NCBI GenBank assembly: GCA_963675555.1
Contig: OY776677.1
Span: 149,992,971 to 150,056,970, forward strand
Reading direction: 5' to 3'
DNA from: Leptura quadrifasciata
Taxonomy: Eukaryota > Arthropoda > Insecta > Coleoptera > Cerambycidae
Length of the DNA: 64,000 nucleotides
The stretch's first letter is position 1. Each line of letters starts with the position of its first letter. A program made the translations under genes and the position numbers. This document shows positions 19,445 through 29,915 of the stretch, one piece after another. A model generated the notes under the pieces. It did no database searches, had not been told where the DNA came from, and saw only the letters and a program-made list of their open reading frames with translations.

Positions 19445-20791
19445 ATGGCTAGTTCACAAATTAAGTTAGATATTAATAGGTTAGTTAGGGATGAGCTTGT
19501 TTATGAATTACAAGTACGTGGCTTAGGAGATGGTAGTGATCTTACTGTGGCAGAGTTGCGTACCGTTTTAAGAGAAGCCATACATTTAGAGAAAACCACT
19601 TTGGCTATTAAAAGTCCTCCATACCCGTACCAATTCACTGTCGATTCTGAAGCTCTAACGGCATCCCTAGCTGCTATTCAAAAACATATCGATGAATTTG
19701 TAGGTAGTGAGCACGATAGTAAATACAAGGGGATTGTTTCCAAGATAGCTCATGCGTTGGGTCGTGTTAACAGGTCCATGCCCACTAATGACGAGCAAAA
19801 AGGTGTGAAGTCCAGTACTCGGATTAATTTATTGTTAGCTTTTGATAAACTTAAGGATAAGGCCCGCGGGGATCGTAAGCTTAAAGAGTCAGCCATCCTC
19901 GATATGTCGGTGTTGCATAATGCCATGGCTCAGGTTCAGCCTGATGCGCATAGCTCTGCAATAGCTGCTGATTTTAGTTCAGATGAGGAGGAGGCTGCGA
20001 AACCTAAACCCGTACCGGTTAGAGACTGGGGCTTGAAATTTACTGGCCGAAAGGGCGACATGTCTTTTTCAACTTTCTTAGAACGTGTTGAGGAGAAACG
20101 GAGGTCTCGTGGTATTTCACGAGCACGGTTATTTAAAGATGCAGTTGATTTATTCGAGGGAGATGCCTACAATTGGTATAATCTGGTGAAAGACTGGGCC
20201 ACCGATTGGCCATCCTTAGTGGAGGCAATGAGAGAACAGTTTATGCCAGAGTCTTTTGACCGCGACTTGTTTGAGGAGATTAAGCGACGTACTCAAGGTA
20301 GTCGGGAGAGTATAGGATTGTACATCGCTAGTATGATTGGGTTGTTCAAGAAGATGCACACTCCAATACCTATGGGAACCCAACTCGAAATCATTTTGGA
20401 GCGCATAGATCCATACTATCATCCTTTTCTTGCTTTTGAGAATATAACTTCTGTCACGCAACTCCTGCAATGTTGTCGTATGCTTGACTCCAAACGACAA
20501 TTGGCTAAGTCATATGTTCCTCCTCCGCCTAAGAGTAAATCTCTTATACCAGAGTTGGCTTATGCATCCACTAGTTCTACTACTTCTCGTTCAACCTCTC
20601 GTTCTAGTCTCGTCTTGGATGAAGTCCAACATTCTGGAATCAAATGTTTTAATTGTGGTCAAGTAGGTCATGGGCATCGGGAGTGTCAGGCTCCTAGGAA
20701 GAAATTCTGCTATAAATGTGGTAAAGCAGAGGTTACGATTAGATCCTGTTCTAAGTGTTCGCGTTCGGAAAACTGTCCAGGGAGACACTAA
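19445..20791 (+). CDS. gag: Gypsy Gag polyprotein
   Basis: 448 residues; forms the virus-like particle and binds the genomic RNA. The N-terminus (about 10-50) resembles a SAP-like helical segment (VRDELVYELQVRGLGD). A retrotransposon Gag core lies at about 215-310, with LFEGDAYNWYNLVKDW and an MREQFMP motif. Zinc knuckle C401-x2-C404-x4-H409-x4-C414 is complete; a second Cys cluster starting C422-x2-C425 lacks the usual His. ATG 19445 follows the leader and is the first in the frame. It overlaps pol by about 37 nt. Intact, no stops. Confidence 0.92.
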   Translation: MASSQIKLDINRLVRDELVYELQVRGLGDGSDLTVAELRTVLREAIHLEKTTLAIKSPPYPYQFTVDSEALTASLAAIQKHIDEFVGSEHDSKYKGIVSKIAHALGRVNRSMPTNDEQKGVKSSTRINLLLAFDKLKDKARGDRKLKESAILDMSVLHNAMAQVQPDAHSSAIAADFSSDEEEAAKPKPVPVRDWGLKFTGRKGDMSFSTFLERVEEKRRSRGISRARLFKDAVDLFEGDAYNWYNLVKDWATDWPSLVEAMREQFMPESFDRDLFEEIKRRTQGSRESIGLYIASMIGLFKKMHTPIPMGTQLEIILERIDPYYHPFLAFENITSVTQLLQCCRMLDSKRQLAKSYVPPPPKSKSLIPELAYASTSSTTSRSTSRSSLVLDEVQHSGIKCFNCGQVGHGHRECQAPRKKFCYKCGKAEVTIRSCSKCSRSENCPGRH

Positions 20792-23700
20792 TTGGTCGAA
20801 CAGTTTCTCCCGGTGTATGTGAGTCGACCAGCAATGTTGTTGACTTAAAGCAACAAATTTTTCTCGATTATGTCATTTCTCATGTGGTTGGTGATCAGCG
20901 TCCTTACTTACAACTTTCAGTGTTAGGTTTTCCTATGATGGGTTTGTTGGATTCAGGTGCTACCAGGACAATGGTAGGATCATCTGGTTTTGAGGTCTTC
21001 CAGCAGATTGGTTTAAGTTTGAAGCCTTCTGTCACTGAGTGCAGAGTGGCTAACGGGCAAGTCTGTTCCGTTATAGGTTATGTATCTGTTCCTTTCTGCT
21101 TGGGTGACAAGGTTCATGTAATAGATGTCCTAGTAGTTCCGGAAATACCGCATAAGTTAATTCTAGGGATAGATTTTTGGGTGGCGATGAATATTATACC
21201 AGATTTACGACAAGATGTTTGGCATTTTTCTGAGCAGGAACCACTCGTTGAGGTTAACAGTGTCCTTGACGAAACTTCTTTAAGTGTATCACAGAAACTA
21301 GCTCTGGATAGTTTGGTGGACGAAAACCGGAAACTGATGGGTACTTCCCTTGGTCGTACACATCTCGTTTCTCATGAGATCGAGTTACTCCCAGATACCA
21401 AACCTATCAAACAGAGATACTACCCTGTTTCGCCTGCCAGACAAAAACTGATTGATGATGAAATTAAGAAAATGCTAGAGTTAAATATCATCGAACCGTG
21501 TAAAAGTCCTTGGTCTTCCCCAATATGTTTAGTGCAGAAAAAGGATCAAACTCTGCGTTTTTGTGTAGATCACCGGCGCCTTAACGCTGTTACTAAAAAG
21601 GATGCCTATCCTCTGCCGCTGATTTCCTCCATATTAGATCAGTTGAGGGATGCCAAATATTTAAGTTCATTAGATATTAAGAGTGCATATTGGCAAGTTC
21701 CTATTGCTGAATCTTCCAAAGACTATACCGCTTTTACTGTCCCTAATGGCTTGTATAGGTTTCGAGTTATGCCTTTTGGTTTGTCAAATGCGCCTGCGAC
21801 TTGGCAGCGTCTTATTGACACCGTGCTTGGAGCTGATTTACAGCCTTCGGTTTTGGTCTATTTGGATGACATTGTGGTAGTGTCGAAGGATTTCGAATCT
21901 CACCTAGAAACGTTGCAGAAGGTTTTTGATCGCTTGCATTCTGCTGGGCTGATAGTTAGTTTTGACAAGTGTCAATTTTGCCGTCCTGAGCTTAAGTACT
22001 TGGGATATGTTGTTGATAAGTACGGTTTACGTCCTGACCCAGCGAAAGTAGAGTCGATTTTGAGTGTACCTTCTCCGAAAAATGTTAGGGAAATTCGTAG
22101 ATTTATAGGCACAGCATCTTGGTATCGAAGGTTTGTACCGCAGTTTTCTACAATAGTGGCTCCTTTGTCGAACCTCACAAAGAAGAATGTTAGTTGGTGT
22201 TGGTCGCCTGAGTGCGAGAAATCTTTTAAACTTCTTAAGGAGTGTTTGGTTACTGCACCTATTTTGACTTGCCCTGATTTTGAGCGTACCTTTTATGTGC
22301 AGACAGATTCGTCGGCATTCGGTGTTGGTGCCGTGCTCACGCAGCAATTTGATGATGGCGAAAAGGTAATTTGCTATTTGTCCCGTTCTTTGACTAGCCA
22401 GGAGCGCAAATATAGCTCGGTCGAAAGAGAATGCATTGGCGTAATTTGGGCAGTGGAGAAGCTACGTCACTATCTGGAAGGTTTCCACTTCAAAATCATA
22501 ACGGATTGTCATTCTTTGCTATGGTTGCAGCAGCTAAAAGATCCCCAAGGTCGATTGGCCAGATGGGCACTTCGTCTGCAACCTTATGATTTTGAACTGA
22601 TTCATCGCAAGGGCTCTGAACATACCGTCCCTGATTTTCTGTCTCGTTCAGTACCAGTAACGGTGGAATCCATCGAAGTATTGTCGGTCACGGACCATGC
22701 TGATTTTCCCACCGATAAATGGTATTTGAGAATGTTGGAGCGAGTCGAAAGGTCTCCTATGCGTTATCCCTTATGGCGTATACAGAATGGCCAGTTGTAC
22801 AAGTATGTACGTTTGCGTTATCCCGAGTTAGCAGATCCTGCCGACACTTGGAGACTGGTTTTACCGAAAGAGAAACGCCTAGAAGTAATTAGGTCGTTGC
22901 ATTGTGATGCGAGTTGTGGACACGCAGGGGTCCATAAGACTGTGGCTCGAGTGGGAAATAGGTATTATTGGCCGAAATTAAAGGCCGATGTGGCTAAGTT
23001 CGTTAGGCAATGTGAGATTTGCATAAGTACTAAACCCGAACAGAAGTCACTTATGGGAAATTTGTTGAGTAAGACACCTACTGTTGGAAAACCTTGGCAA
23101 CTAGTTAGTGCCGATCTGATGGGTCCATTACCCAGGACGGCTAAGGGTTATCAGTTTATTCTTGTCGTGTGTGACAATTTTAGTAAGTTTGCCATGGTGT
23201 TTCCGTTGAGGTCAGCTACCGCTAATAGCATATCGCAGGTCATTGAGGATAATGTAATTCTCTTATTTGGCGCTCCGAAGACTATAGTGGTAGACAATGG
23301 TCGTCAGTTTCAGAGTAACCGTTTCCAAAATCTTGCAAAAACTTACAACATCGAAATAGCGTACACCGCAAATTACCACCCTCAATGCAACCTGACTGAA
23401 AGGGTAAATCGTGTTGTTAAGACTATGTTATCTGCATATGTAAAGGATAATCACAGGGCTTGGGATCAATTTTTGCCGAAAATAGGTTTTGCCATTAGAT
23501 CGTCCAAACATGAGGTTACAGGCCTAACGCCTAATTTTGTCAATTTTGGTCGTGAAATTTCGTTAGATGGCAACAGTGATAAGTACGTACCTTCTGAGTC
23601 TGAGTATCCAGTTGTAAACCCTGAAAACCGTAAGCTTGCTTTCGCTAAGATTTATAAGGATGTTCAGAGTAGAATATTAAAGGCCCATAAATCCAGTAAG

Positions 23701-23943
23701 AAACAGTATAACTTAAGACGCAGACCCGATAAGTTTGTTTTGAAGCAAAAGGTCTGGAGACGTTCTCACGCCCAGTCTGATGCCTCTAAATATTTCACGG
23801 CAAAGTTAGCACCTAAATTTGTGGGTCCTTTCACGATTAGAAAAATTCTCTCACCATGGACTTACGAGCTCGAAGGTTCTGACGGTAAACGTTCGGTGTG
23901 GCACATAAAAGATCTGAAAGCACACCCTCCGGATGACAACTAG
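20755..23943 (+). CDS. pol: Gypsy Pol polyprotein (protease-RT-RNase H-integrase)
   Basis: About 1062 codons open right after a TAA at 20752, beginning with GTG, not ATG. Expression therefore needs a -1 shift from gag within 20755-20791. Protease: LLDSGATRTMVG with D66-S-G-A. RT: YLDD at 369-372. RNase H: D518, E559 and D584. Integrase: H723-x3-H727 and C753-x2-C756 zinc site; catalytic D787, D847 and E882 (D-59-D-34-E). A GPF/Y-like C-terminus (KFVGPFTI) ends the protein; there is no chromodomain. All key residues are present, with no stops or frameshifts. Confidence 0.95.
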   Translation: MFAFGKLSRETLIGRTVSPGVCESTSNVVDLKQQIFLDYVISHVVGDQRPYLQLSVLGFPMMGLLDSGATRTMVGSSGFEVFQQIGLSLKPSVTECRVANGQVCSVIGYVSVPFCLGDKVHVIDVLVVPEIPHKLILGIDFWVAMNIIPDLRQDVWHFSEQEPLVEVNSVLDETSLSVSQKLALDSLVDENRKLMGTSLGRTHLVSHEIELLPDTKPIKQRYYPVSPARQKLIDDEIKKMLELNIIEPCKSPWSSPICLVQKKDQTLRFCVDHRRLNAVTKKDAYPLPLISSILDQLRDAKYLSSLDIKSAYWQVPIAESSKDYTAFTVPNGLYRFRVMPFGLSNAPATWQRLIDTVLGADLQPSVLVYLDDIVVVSKDFESHLETLQKVFDRLHSAGLIVSFDKCQFCRPELKYLGYVVDKYGLRPDPAKVESILSVPSPKNVREIRRFIGTASWYRRFVPQFSTIVAPLSNLTKKNVSWCWSPECEKSFKLLKECLVTAPILTCPDFERTFYVQTDSSAFGVGAVLTQQFDDGEKVICYLSRSLTSQERKYSSVERECIGVIWAVEKLRHYLEGFHFKIITDCHSLLWLQQLKDPQGRLARWALRLQPYDFELIHRKGSEHTVPDFLSRSVPVTVESIEVLSVTDHADFPTDKWYLRMLERVERSPMRYPLWRIQNGQLYKYVRLRYPELADPADTWRLVLPKEKRLEVIRSLHCDASCGHAGVHKTVARVGNRYYWPKLKADVAKFVRQCEICISTKPEQKSLMGNLLSKTPTVGKPWQLVSADLMGPLPRTAKGYQFILVVCDNFSKFAMVFPLRSATANSISQVIEDNVILLFGAPKTIVVDNGRQFQSNRFQNLAKTYNIEIAYTANYHPQCNLTERVNRVVKTMLSAYVKDNHRAWDQFLPKIGFAIRSSKHEVTGLTPNFVNFGREISLDGNSDKYVPSESEYPVVNPENRKLAFAKIYKDVQSRILKAHKSSKKQYNLRRRPDKFVLKQKVWRRSHAQSDASKYFTAKLAPKFVGPFTIRKILSPWTYELEGSDGKRSVWHIKDLKAHPPDDN

Positions 23944-24884
23944 TTGTGGTCTGTTAGTTCCGTTGACGTACTTAGGCATCCGAATAGGCAATGACGAATT
24001 CGTTTTTTTTGTGTAGGTTACTTCTTTCGTTAATTTGGTAGTAACATTTCCGTTTCTGGTTCATTGGTCTTGCTCAGGTGGCTGAAACCCACTGAGTAAG
24101 TTTTCACCTCTTTCCGCCTCACGGGAGGAAGTGTCTTTGTTGGATCTCTGTGATGGGGGATGCACGAATACCATCACCGTGGTTATACCTGCGAGGGGTA
24201 AGAGTCCCCAAAATGGTCTTGTGTGGCGCCTGCGTCTTGAGGGACTCCGTCTCGTTGGGGGCGCTCACATTGCTGGCAGCTGCCTTTAAAGGTATCCGTT
24301 GGAGGGGCTCGAGCTTGGGAGGTGCTGCTTGGAGGTAGCCTGGTCTAGGCCTGGTTATCATTACCCGGGTAGGCACTACTGGGCTTCAGACTAACCTCGT
24401 TGTCTAGCAAGGGTGGTCGTCGTGGTGTGACGGGGAACACTCCCGTACTTCATTGTTTTGCTGGTGGAGTAGCCTTGGGGCGAGCTACTTCCTAGCTGTT
24501 AAGTCCTTATGCGTTTTTTTTGTTATTTTTTTTCTCTTCTCTTTTTTTTTTCTCTATGTATTTTTTTTTTTTTTTTTTTTTATTTGTGTTGTTATGCCTG
24601 ATGGTAACTTGGGAGACGAGTTAGCCATCCCCGTGCATTTAAGTCTCCTTATTTTTTTGACATTATTTTTGTTGTTATGCCTGATGATAACTTAGGAGAC
24701 GAGTTAGTCATCCTCGTGCATTTTAAGTCTCATTATTTTCATTGTTATGCCTGATGGTAACTTGGGAGGCGGGTTAGCCATCCCCGTGCATATTAAGTCT
24801 CCCCACCAATTATCCATCCTCTGGTGAGAAGCTAGTAAGAAAAAAAAATCTTCGATTTTTTTTTCCTGCGAGTAAAGGGGGAGT
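23944..24884 (+). promoter_or_regulatory. Gypsy 3' UTR with three tandem repeats, ending in the PPT
   Basis: No ORF of merit. T-runs at 24517-24582. Three copies of a 71-83 bp unit start with GTTATGCCTGATGRTAACTT at 24591, 24673 and 24744, each containing GAGACGAGTTAGYCATCC and GTGCAT. An AAAAAATCTTCGATTTTTT hairpin lies near 24842. The purine tract AGTAAAGGGGGAGT (24871-24884) directly before the 3' LTR is the plus-strand primer. Confidence 0.8.
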
Positions 24885-26349
24885 TGTTACGGACCTCTAG
24901 CGTATGCGACCCACCATACGCTTTAGCGTTTTGTGGGCCGCATTATAACAACTGCTACACGTCTGTAACACATTTCGCTATTCTCCATGGGAGGGCGACA
25001 CATTTGTGACACGTGATCAACGGAAGCAGACATTTTTGGTTGGCTTGGCTTGGCTTGTTGGTTAGTTGTTATTCTGTAAACCTTGATTTTATTCAAGTCA
25101 TCCGCATGGATTTTAGAATAACCAACTCAAGAAAATTTCCTCAATCCGTTGTTGTTCCGTTTAGCGGAATATTTTGTGTTTGTGAGTAAATTTTATCTGC
25201 GGAAGCAGGATATTAAATTACACAAGGTAAGCTAACCTCTTCACGCCATCTTGCCCGTTCTCTACCCACGTGTTTCGCAAATTTGCAGGCTTTCCTGTGG
25301 AAATACAGTGTCAACTTTAAAAGGCGACTCAACCCCATTTATCCGACTGTGGCTTACAGGAGTTTTGGTGGATTGTTCCCTCATCAGTGAGGTAAATTAT
25401 TTTTCATTTTTAGGTTATGTCAGAATTTCTCACATTAAGCACGCTTCACGTGCATTTCTGACTGTGAATTAAATCGTGATATCTTTAGGGTTCCACGGAC
25501 GGGGCTTCTACGCACGTCAGTGAAGTTCCACGGACGGGGCATCCACAAACAGTGGAAGGTTCCAGGGCTGGTGAGGCCACGATCAACCCCATCCTTGGGT
25601 CCATTTCTTGTGTCCCGAAGGCATCTCTGCAGGGCTTCAGTTCTTTCACCGGACTCGGTATCGTACCACCCTGAATAAGTGTGTTTGTGTTGTGTTTATT
25701 TTTACTTACCGGGGACCACCTTCAGTGGTTCCGCTGGACATCAATTTATACTTTTTGGCATTTTAACCTGTACATTTTTTAAGTATTTTATGCATATATT
25801 TACATATATTTAAGGAGGTTCTTTAAATCAAACCTTGTGGCAGAATCTATGACAATTTTATGATAATATTGTAAACCGATGTGTAGCTACACGAGGCATT
25901 TTAAGAATGTGTTATAACTTTTTAAGCGTAAAATAGGCCACAACTGTGAACATCGCCAGGTTATATTCTAGAGAACCAATTTTGTAAATTGTTCAATATA
26001 GTGCATTTCATTTTTTAAAGAAAGTGTCATTATTTCGTCTGCGACCACTACATATGGAAAAACTCAGTGATTTGTTAAGTAAGTAAACTAATAATTTATC
26101 ATAGTTTGTGTAAGCTTGGGCTTAACGCCCTGAGATAGTCTGAGCTAGAGAAATTTTATCGTAGGCACGTACATCACTTTCCGGGTAAGTCAGTGCCTAC
26201 GGTATCTGCTACGCCACGGTAGCCCAAGTGATTTCGTTACGTAATTATCTGATAATCATTAAGATCCAACGTATCTATTTGTTTATGTACGTTCAACTCG
26301 TAGCAGTGGCGCCCAACTTAAATAGTACAGTTATCTCAAGGCGATAGCA
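24885..26349 (+). repeat. 3' LTR of Gypsy
   Basis: 1465 bp, the same length as the 5' LTR and, by eye, without differences from it, including the terminal 44-bp PBS-containing extension. Followed by the GGCT target duplication at 26350. Confidence 0.95.
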
Positions 26350-26884
26350 GGCTGCGATACAACTTCCAGTTTTGCTGGGAAAGAAAAAAAAACAATTATA
26401 AAATCATTATTGGCCGATAAACATTTACCTAATCTTGCTGCAGAAATTTTTTACAATACAAATGCAGACAAACAAACGATTACCGAAAATGGATTAAAAA
26501 TAATAGCTTCTATTTACAAAAGATTTGAACTCTACCGAACGGCTACTGTTAAATCCTCATTTCATTTGAAAAAATTACCTCCAACTGAAGGGGCAGCTAA
26601 GCAACATTGTTACAGGGTGTATTTTCAAATACAAAGTTGGCTTGGTAATCAATTAACAGCTACAGATTGGGGATGGAAACATCACGTTAATGATCGTACC
26701 TATATTTACAGAACAAGAATTAATTTCTGAAAATTTATTGAAAATTATCTGCTGCAGCTGCGAAACAGGATGCGGTAATAGCAGATGTGGGTGTCGCAAG
26801 CATGGCTTAAAGTGCACAAATTTGTGCTCAAATTGTCACGGTTCTGATAAATGTTCTAATGCCGAAAAATCGTTGTACGAATAA
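26350..26884 (+). pseudogene. 3' half of PIN/XPG-like cysteine-rich transposon gene
   Basis: Continues the frame broken at 17472. It reads CDTTSSF, then LPPTEGAAKQHCYRVYFQIQ and WLGNQLTATDWGWKHH, a family pattern of H-x(2)-R-x(2)-x-Q-I-Q-x-WLGN. One base shift at about 26700 moves it to the frame with EQELISENLLKIICCSCETG, CGCRKHGLKC and CSNCHGSDKC, about ten cysteines in CxC-like spacing, ending at TAA 26882. The cysteine cluster plus the aspartate motif upstream recalls the XPG-nuclease and Cys-rich domains reported for Academ transposons. That identity is inference. Confidence 0.7.
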
Positions 26885-27199
26885 AATTGTAGTCTCGACG
26901 ACATCGAAGACGAAGACAGTACCCACTGTCTAATAAATAATAATAAAAATAATGATACTGAATTCTGGCGATGAAGAATTGCCCACGAAGAAAAAAAGAT
27001 TTCAATAAAATTATTTTACTTTTAATTTTTGTATTTTATAATCAAATATAAGACTTTGAAGTGATAATTTGTAAATACTTACGAATCACAAGAAATAATT
27101 AACAAATTTTCTTAGTTCACAGGCTTTGTGTTTTTTGAATTTTTACCTATTTAATTGCAGTTTAAATAATGTTTTTGGGACTTTGAAGGCCGAGAATAG
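26885..27199 (+). other. 3' flank of the broken gene
   Basis: AT-rich, with an acidic-coding GACGACATCGAAGACGAAGA stretch near 26896 that is probably the lost protein C-terminus, and AATAAA signals near 26930 and 27005. No other feature. Confidence 0.4.
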
Positions 27200-28119
27200 T
27201 TAGATACACGTACATTACTTGTATAACATAGTATTGTATGAGAATTAACGCTTTTTATGAATGTAAACGTTTATTTACAATAAAGAAAAAGAAATTCATG
27301 ATTTTCACCGAAAACTCGATTTTTAAAAAGTAGTTTTTCAGTTTTTCGCTTTTTTAACGATATTTTTGTATATAAATAATATTATATTTTAATTCTATAT
27401 TAAAGTTGAGATTTCAACGAAAAAAATGAGCACTAGTAAAGTTCATTAATCGAAAATTTGCTAACCAAATTTTTCGATTGAAAATTAGGTCTTTTTTCTT
27501 TATTTTCTTCAAAACATCGAAAATTAAATATTTCGCTTTGAAAAAATTTGAGCTTGTTTGAAACACAAAAGAGAATATTTTCACCAATTTTCATGAAAAT
27601 ATAAACATTTTTGCGATAGCTATAAATTAAAAACCGAAGAAACGGTTTTTTGCATTTTTCTCGATAATTTTGAGGTTATGGTCAATAATGATCAATTAGA
27701 AAGTTTTAGATTTTTTCATTATCTACAACATTTTTCGATAGGATGCATAGTTTAGCTGCAAATCGCAAAAAACGAGTACCAACCCCTAAAAATGTATATA
27801 TTACCATCCCAACCCCCCTTCCCGAACTTTTACTCGGTCTGGACGATTTTTCCTTAATTATTTACACCATTAACTACATTTTCCGACCATTCCGACCATT
27901 CGTATACTGCTAAGAATTTTTATTGCCTTAAACAAGATTGGCCCTGGTCTATACCTAAAATCGATATTTCCAGAAATATTTTAACTTTTCGAACTGATCT
28001 AGTGGCCATGATTTAGACATAAAGTGAGAATAATTGATAGTTGTCTTATTGACATTCAATTATTAACTATTGTGACAAAGTATTTACACTTATTTTAAGT
28101 TATAAATTAATTTAAAATA

Positions 28120-29108
28120 CGCACTTTCCAATAATGAATTTTTCGAGAGAAGAAATGGTCGATATGGTTTAGGTTCTGGATGCGAGTGATAAAAGTTGTT
28201 TGCTATCAACTGTCCGGAAAGAAGACAGCCCTCTAAAAAATCATTTGAGAGGTTGCTGGAACGATTTGACAATACGGGGAAAGTGGAAAAGGAACGAACA
28301 AAAAATATGAAGAGAACAAAACAGTCATACTTTTGAGCGTGATAGAAGATCCTCATCGCAGTATAAGAAAATTGACAAGTGAAAACAATATAAGCTGATC
28401 TTCAATCCATCACAGCCTACAAAAAAAATCGTCCCTACCACGTTCAACTAATGGACGAACTGATTGATAGGAATTACGAAAACCGAATAAAATTTTGTCA
28501 ATGGGCAAAACAAAAAATAGGACAACAAAGAAGTTTTTTTGACTTTGTTTTGTTTGCCGATGAAGCAACATTTCATAAAAATTGACATGTTAATCATCAT
28601 AACTTTCATTATTACGACACAACCAATCCTTAGATCTTACGAACAAACAGCTAAACCAGATGGTGTTTGGGGAGGAATTGTTGTGGATTATGTGATAGGA
28701 CCACATATTTTGGTCTAATTTATTTGGAATGTTTGCAAGAGCTTGGAAAACTTACTGGAGGATGTCCCCAGAGATATTAGGGAGGGTACCTCCATGATGG
28801 AGCACCTGTGCACCACACTACATTTAAACGACGCTTTTCCAAATGGCTGAATAGGAAAAGAAGGACCCCATAGTTGGCCTGCCAGGAGACCTGATTTGAC
28901 CAAAATAGACTTCTTATTGTGGGGCTATGTTAAGGAGCAAGTGTACAAAGCTCATATAACTACAAAAGAAGATATGAATGAAATAATAAAGGAAGTTTTT
29001 CAGGAAATTACTGCAGATATTTTAAAAAACGTCGTCGGTAGATCATTCGAAAATTGTCTACAGAAATGCATAGATGTAGTGGGAAGCCAATTTGAACAGT
29101 TCCTATAA
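28120..29108 (+). pseudogene. Mariner-type transposase, degenerate
   Basis: Plus-strand pieces in several frames. The N-terminal part has FSREEMVDMV; the middle has VWGGIVVDYVIGPHI and a GGYLHDGAP/HHTTF-like catalytic aspartate region (about 28770-28830); then W-x-A-R-R-P-D-L-T (about 28875-28897, frame-shifted); and an intact tail at 28896-29108 (KIDFLLWGYVKEQVYKAHIT). The order matches IS630/mariner-type DDE enzymes of insects. Many stops. Flanking AAAATCG on both sides, contiguous in the opposite arm, shows that it is an insertion. Confidence 0.75.
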
Positions 29109-29414
29109 ACACTAAGTATTATTTATTTCATTAAATTAGGTTCAAAATAACTTAGTGCCAATTTCTGTATCTAATACCGTATTTTCTGTTCTTATTGTTT
29201 ATGTCAACTTTTTTGTAATATTAAACGACACAAAAATCGCAGAGAATTAACGTGCCAATTCAAGAATACAATAATATACAGAGCGTTCCATTTGAAAAAA
29301 TTGAGAAAATTCTCTGTGAAATGCTCTGAATAGCGCTAGTATAAAATACACCTTGTATAATTATAATCAATATTTGGTGGTTGTGTCGTTGTAGTACATC
29401 CCTGTCTACATGAC

Positions 29415-29915
29415 TGCAAAATAATTTGAATGAATGATTTTTTGCGGTTGACAAAGACAAGAAATCGCACAAGATATTTTTTAATAAAAATTTTTAACAT
29501 GCTGCCAACCACAGTACAAGAACTTGATTTAAATTGTTTTAAATAGGTAATCCAACTCTTCTTGCTGGACAATGTTTTCTATGATTTCTAAGAATTTCTG
29601 TTGGCTGACTTTGGTTGTATTACATCACAATTGTTTTTAACTATATACTTATGTTATATGTTATATTTATGTATTTGCTAGATTTTAAATGGTTTTATTG
29701 TTTTTCCGCATTAGTATGTTTGTTTAGTTATACATATTATTAGTTTTTAATTGTACTGGTTTTTATATCTTCGTTATATAGTTGTATTATGTATCGAGCT
29801 GACTTGTCAAAACACACTTTGTATAACTGTGACCAATAAATATATCTAACTATAATTATCTATCTATAATAGTTATACACACACAGCGATTAATTTATTA
29901 AACGTTGTTCTGATC
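29415..29915 (+). mobile_element. Insertion in the right arm, unidentified
   Basis: This block has no counterpart in the left arm. It ends with ACTGTGACCAATAAATATATC and an imperfect ATCTATCTATAATAG run, which looks like a retroelement 3' end with a poly(A) signal. No coding sequence is recognised. Confidence 0.4.

Larger units (their letters stand above)
17473..26349 (+). mobile_element. Full-length Gypsy-type LTR retrotransposon
   Basis: 8877 bp: two LTRs of 1465 bp, PBS, leader, gag, pol (protease, RT, RNase H, integrase), repeat-rich 3' UTR and PPT. Integrase after RNase H marks the Metaviridae (Gypsy) order. No env ORF is seen. ORFs are uninterrupted and the LTRs look identical by eye, so the insertion is young and may be active. 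It interrupts the PIN-like gene of the outer element. Confidence 0.95.

Noticed and set aside
24119..24376. Overlapping ORFs on both strands in the Gypsy 3' UTR, possible env or accessory gene
   Set aside because: Short, no signal peptide or membrane segment pattern, and no known motif. The T-rich run that gives a phenylalanine-rich frame at 24453-24695 is low complexity.
28120..29108. Mariner transposase as the source of the 1.3 kb inverted arms
   Set aside because: The opposite arm is contiguous across its position, so it is a later insertion within one arm.
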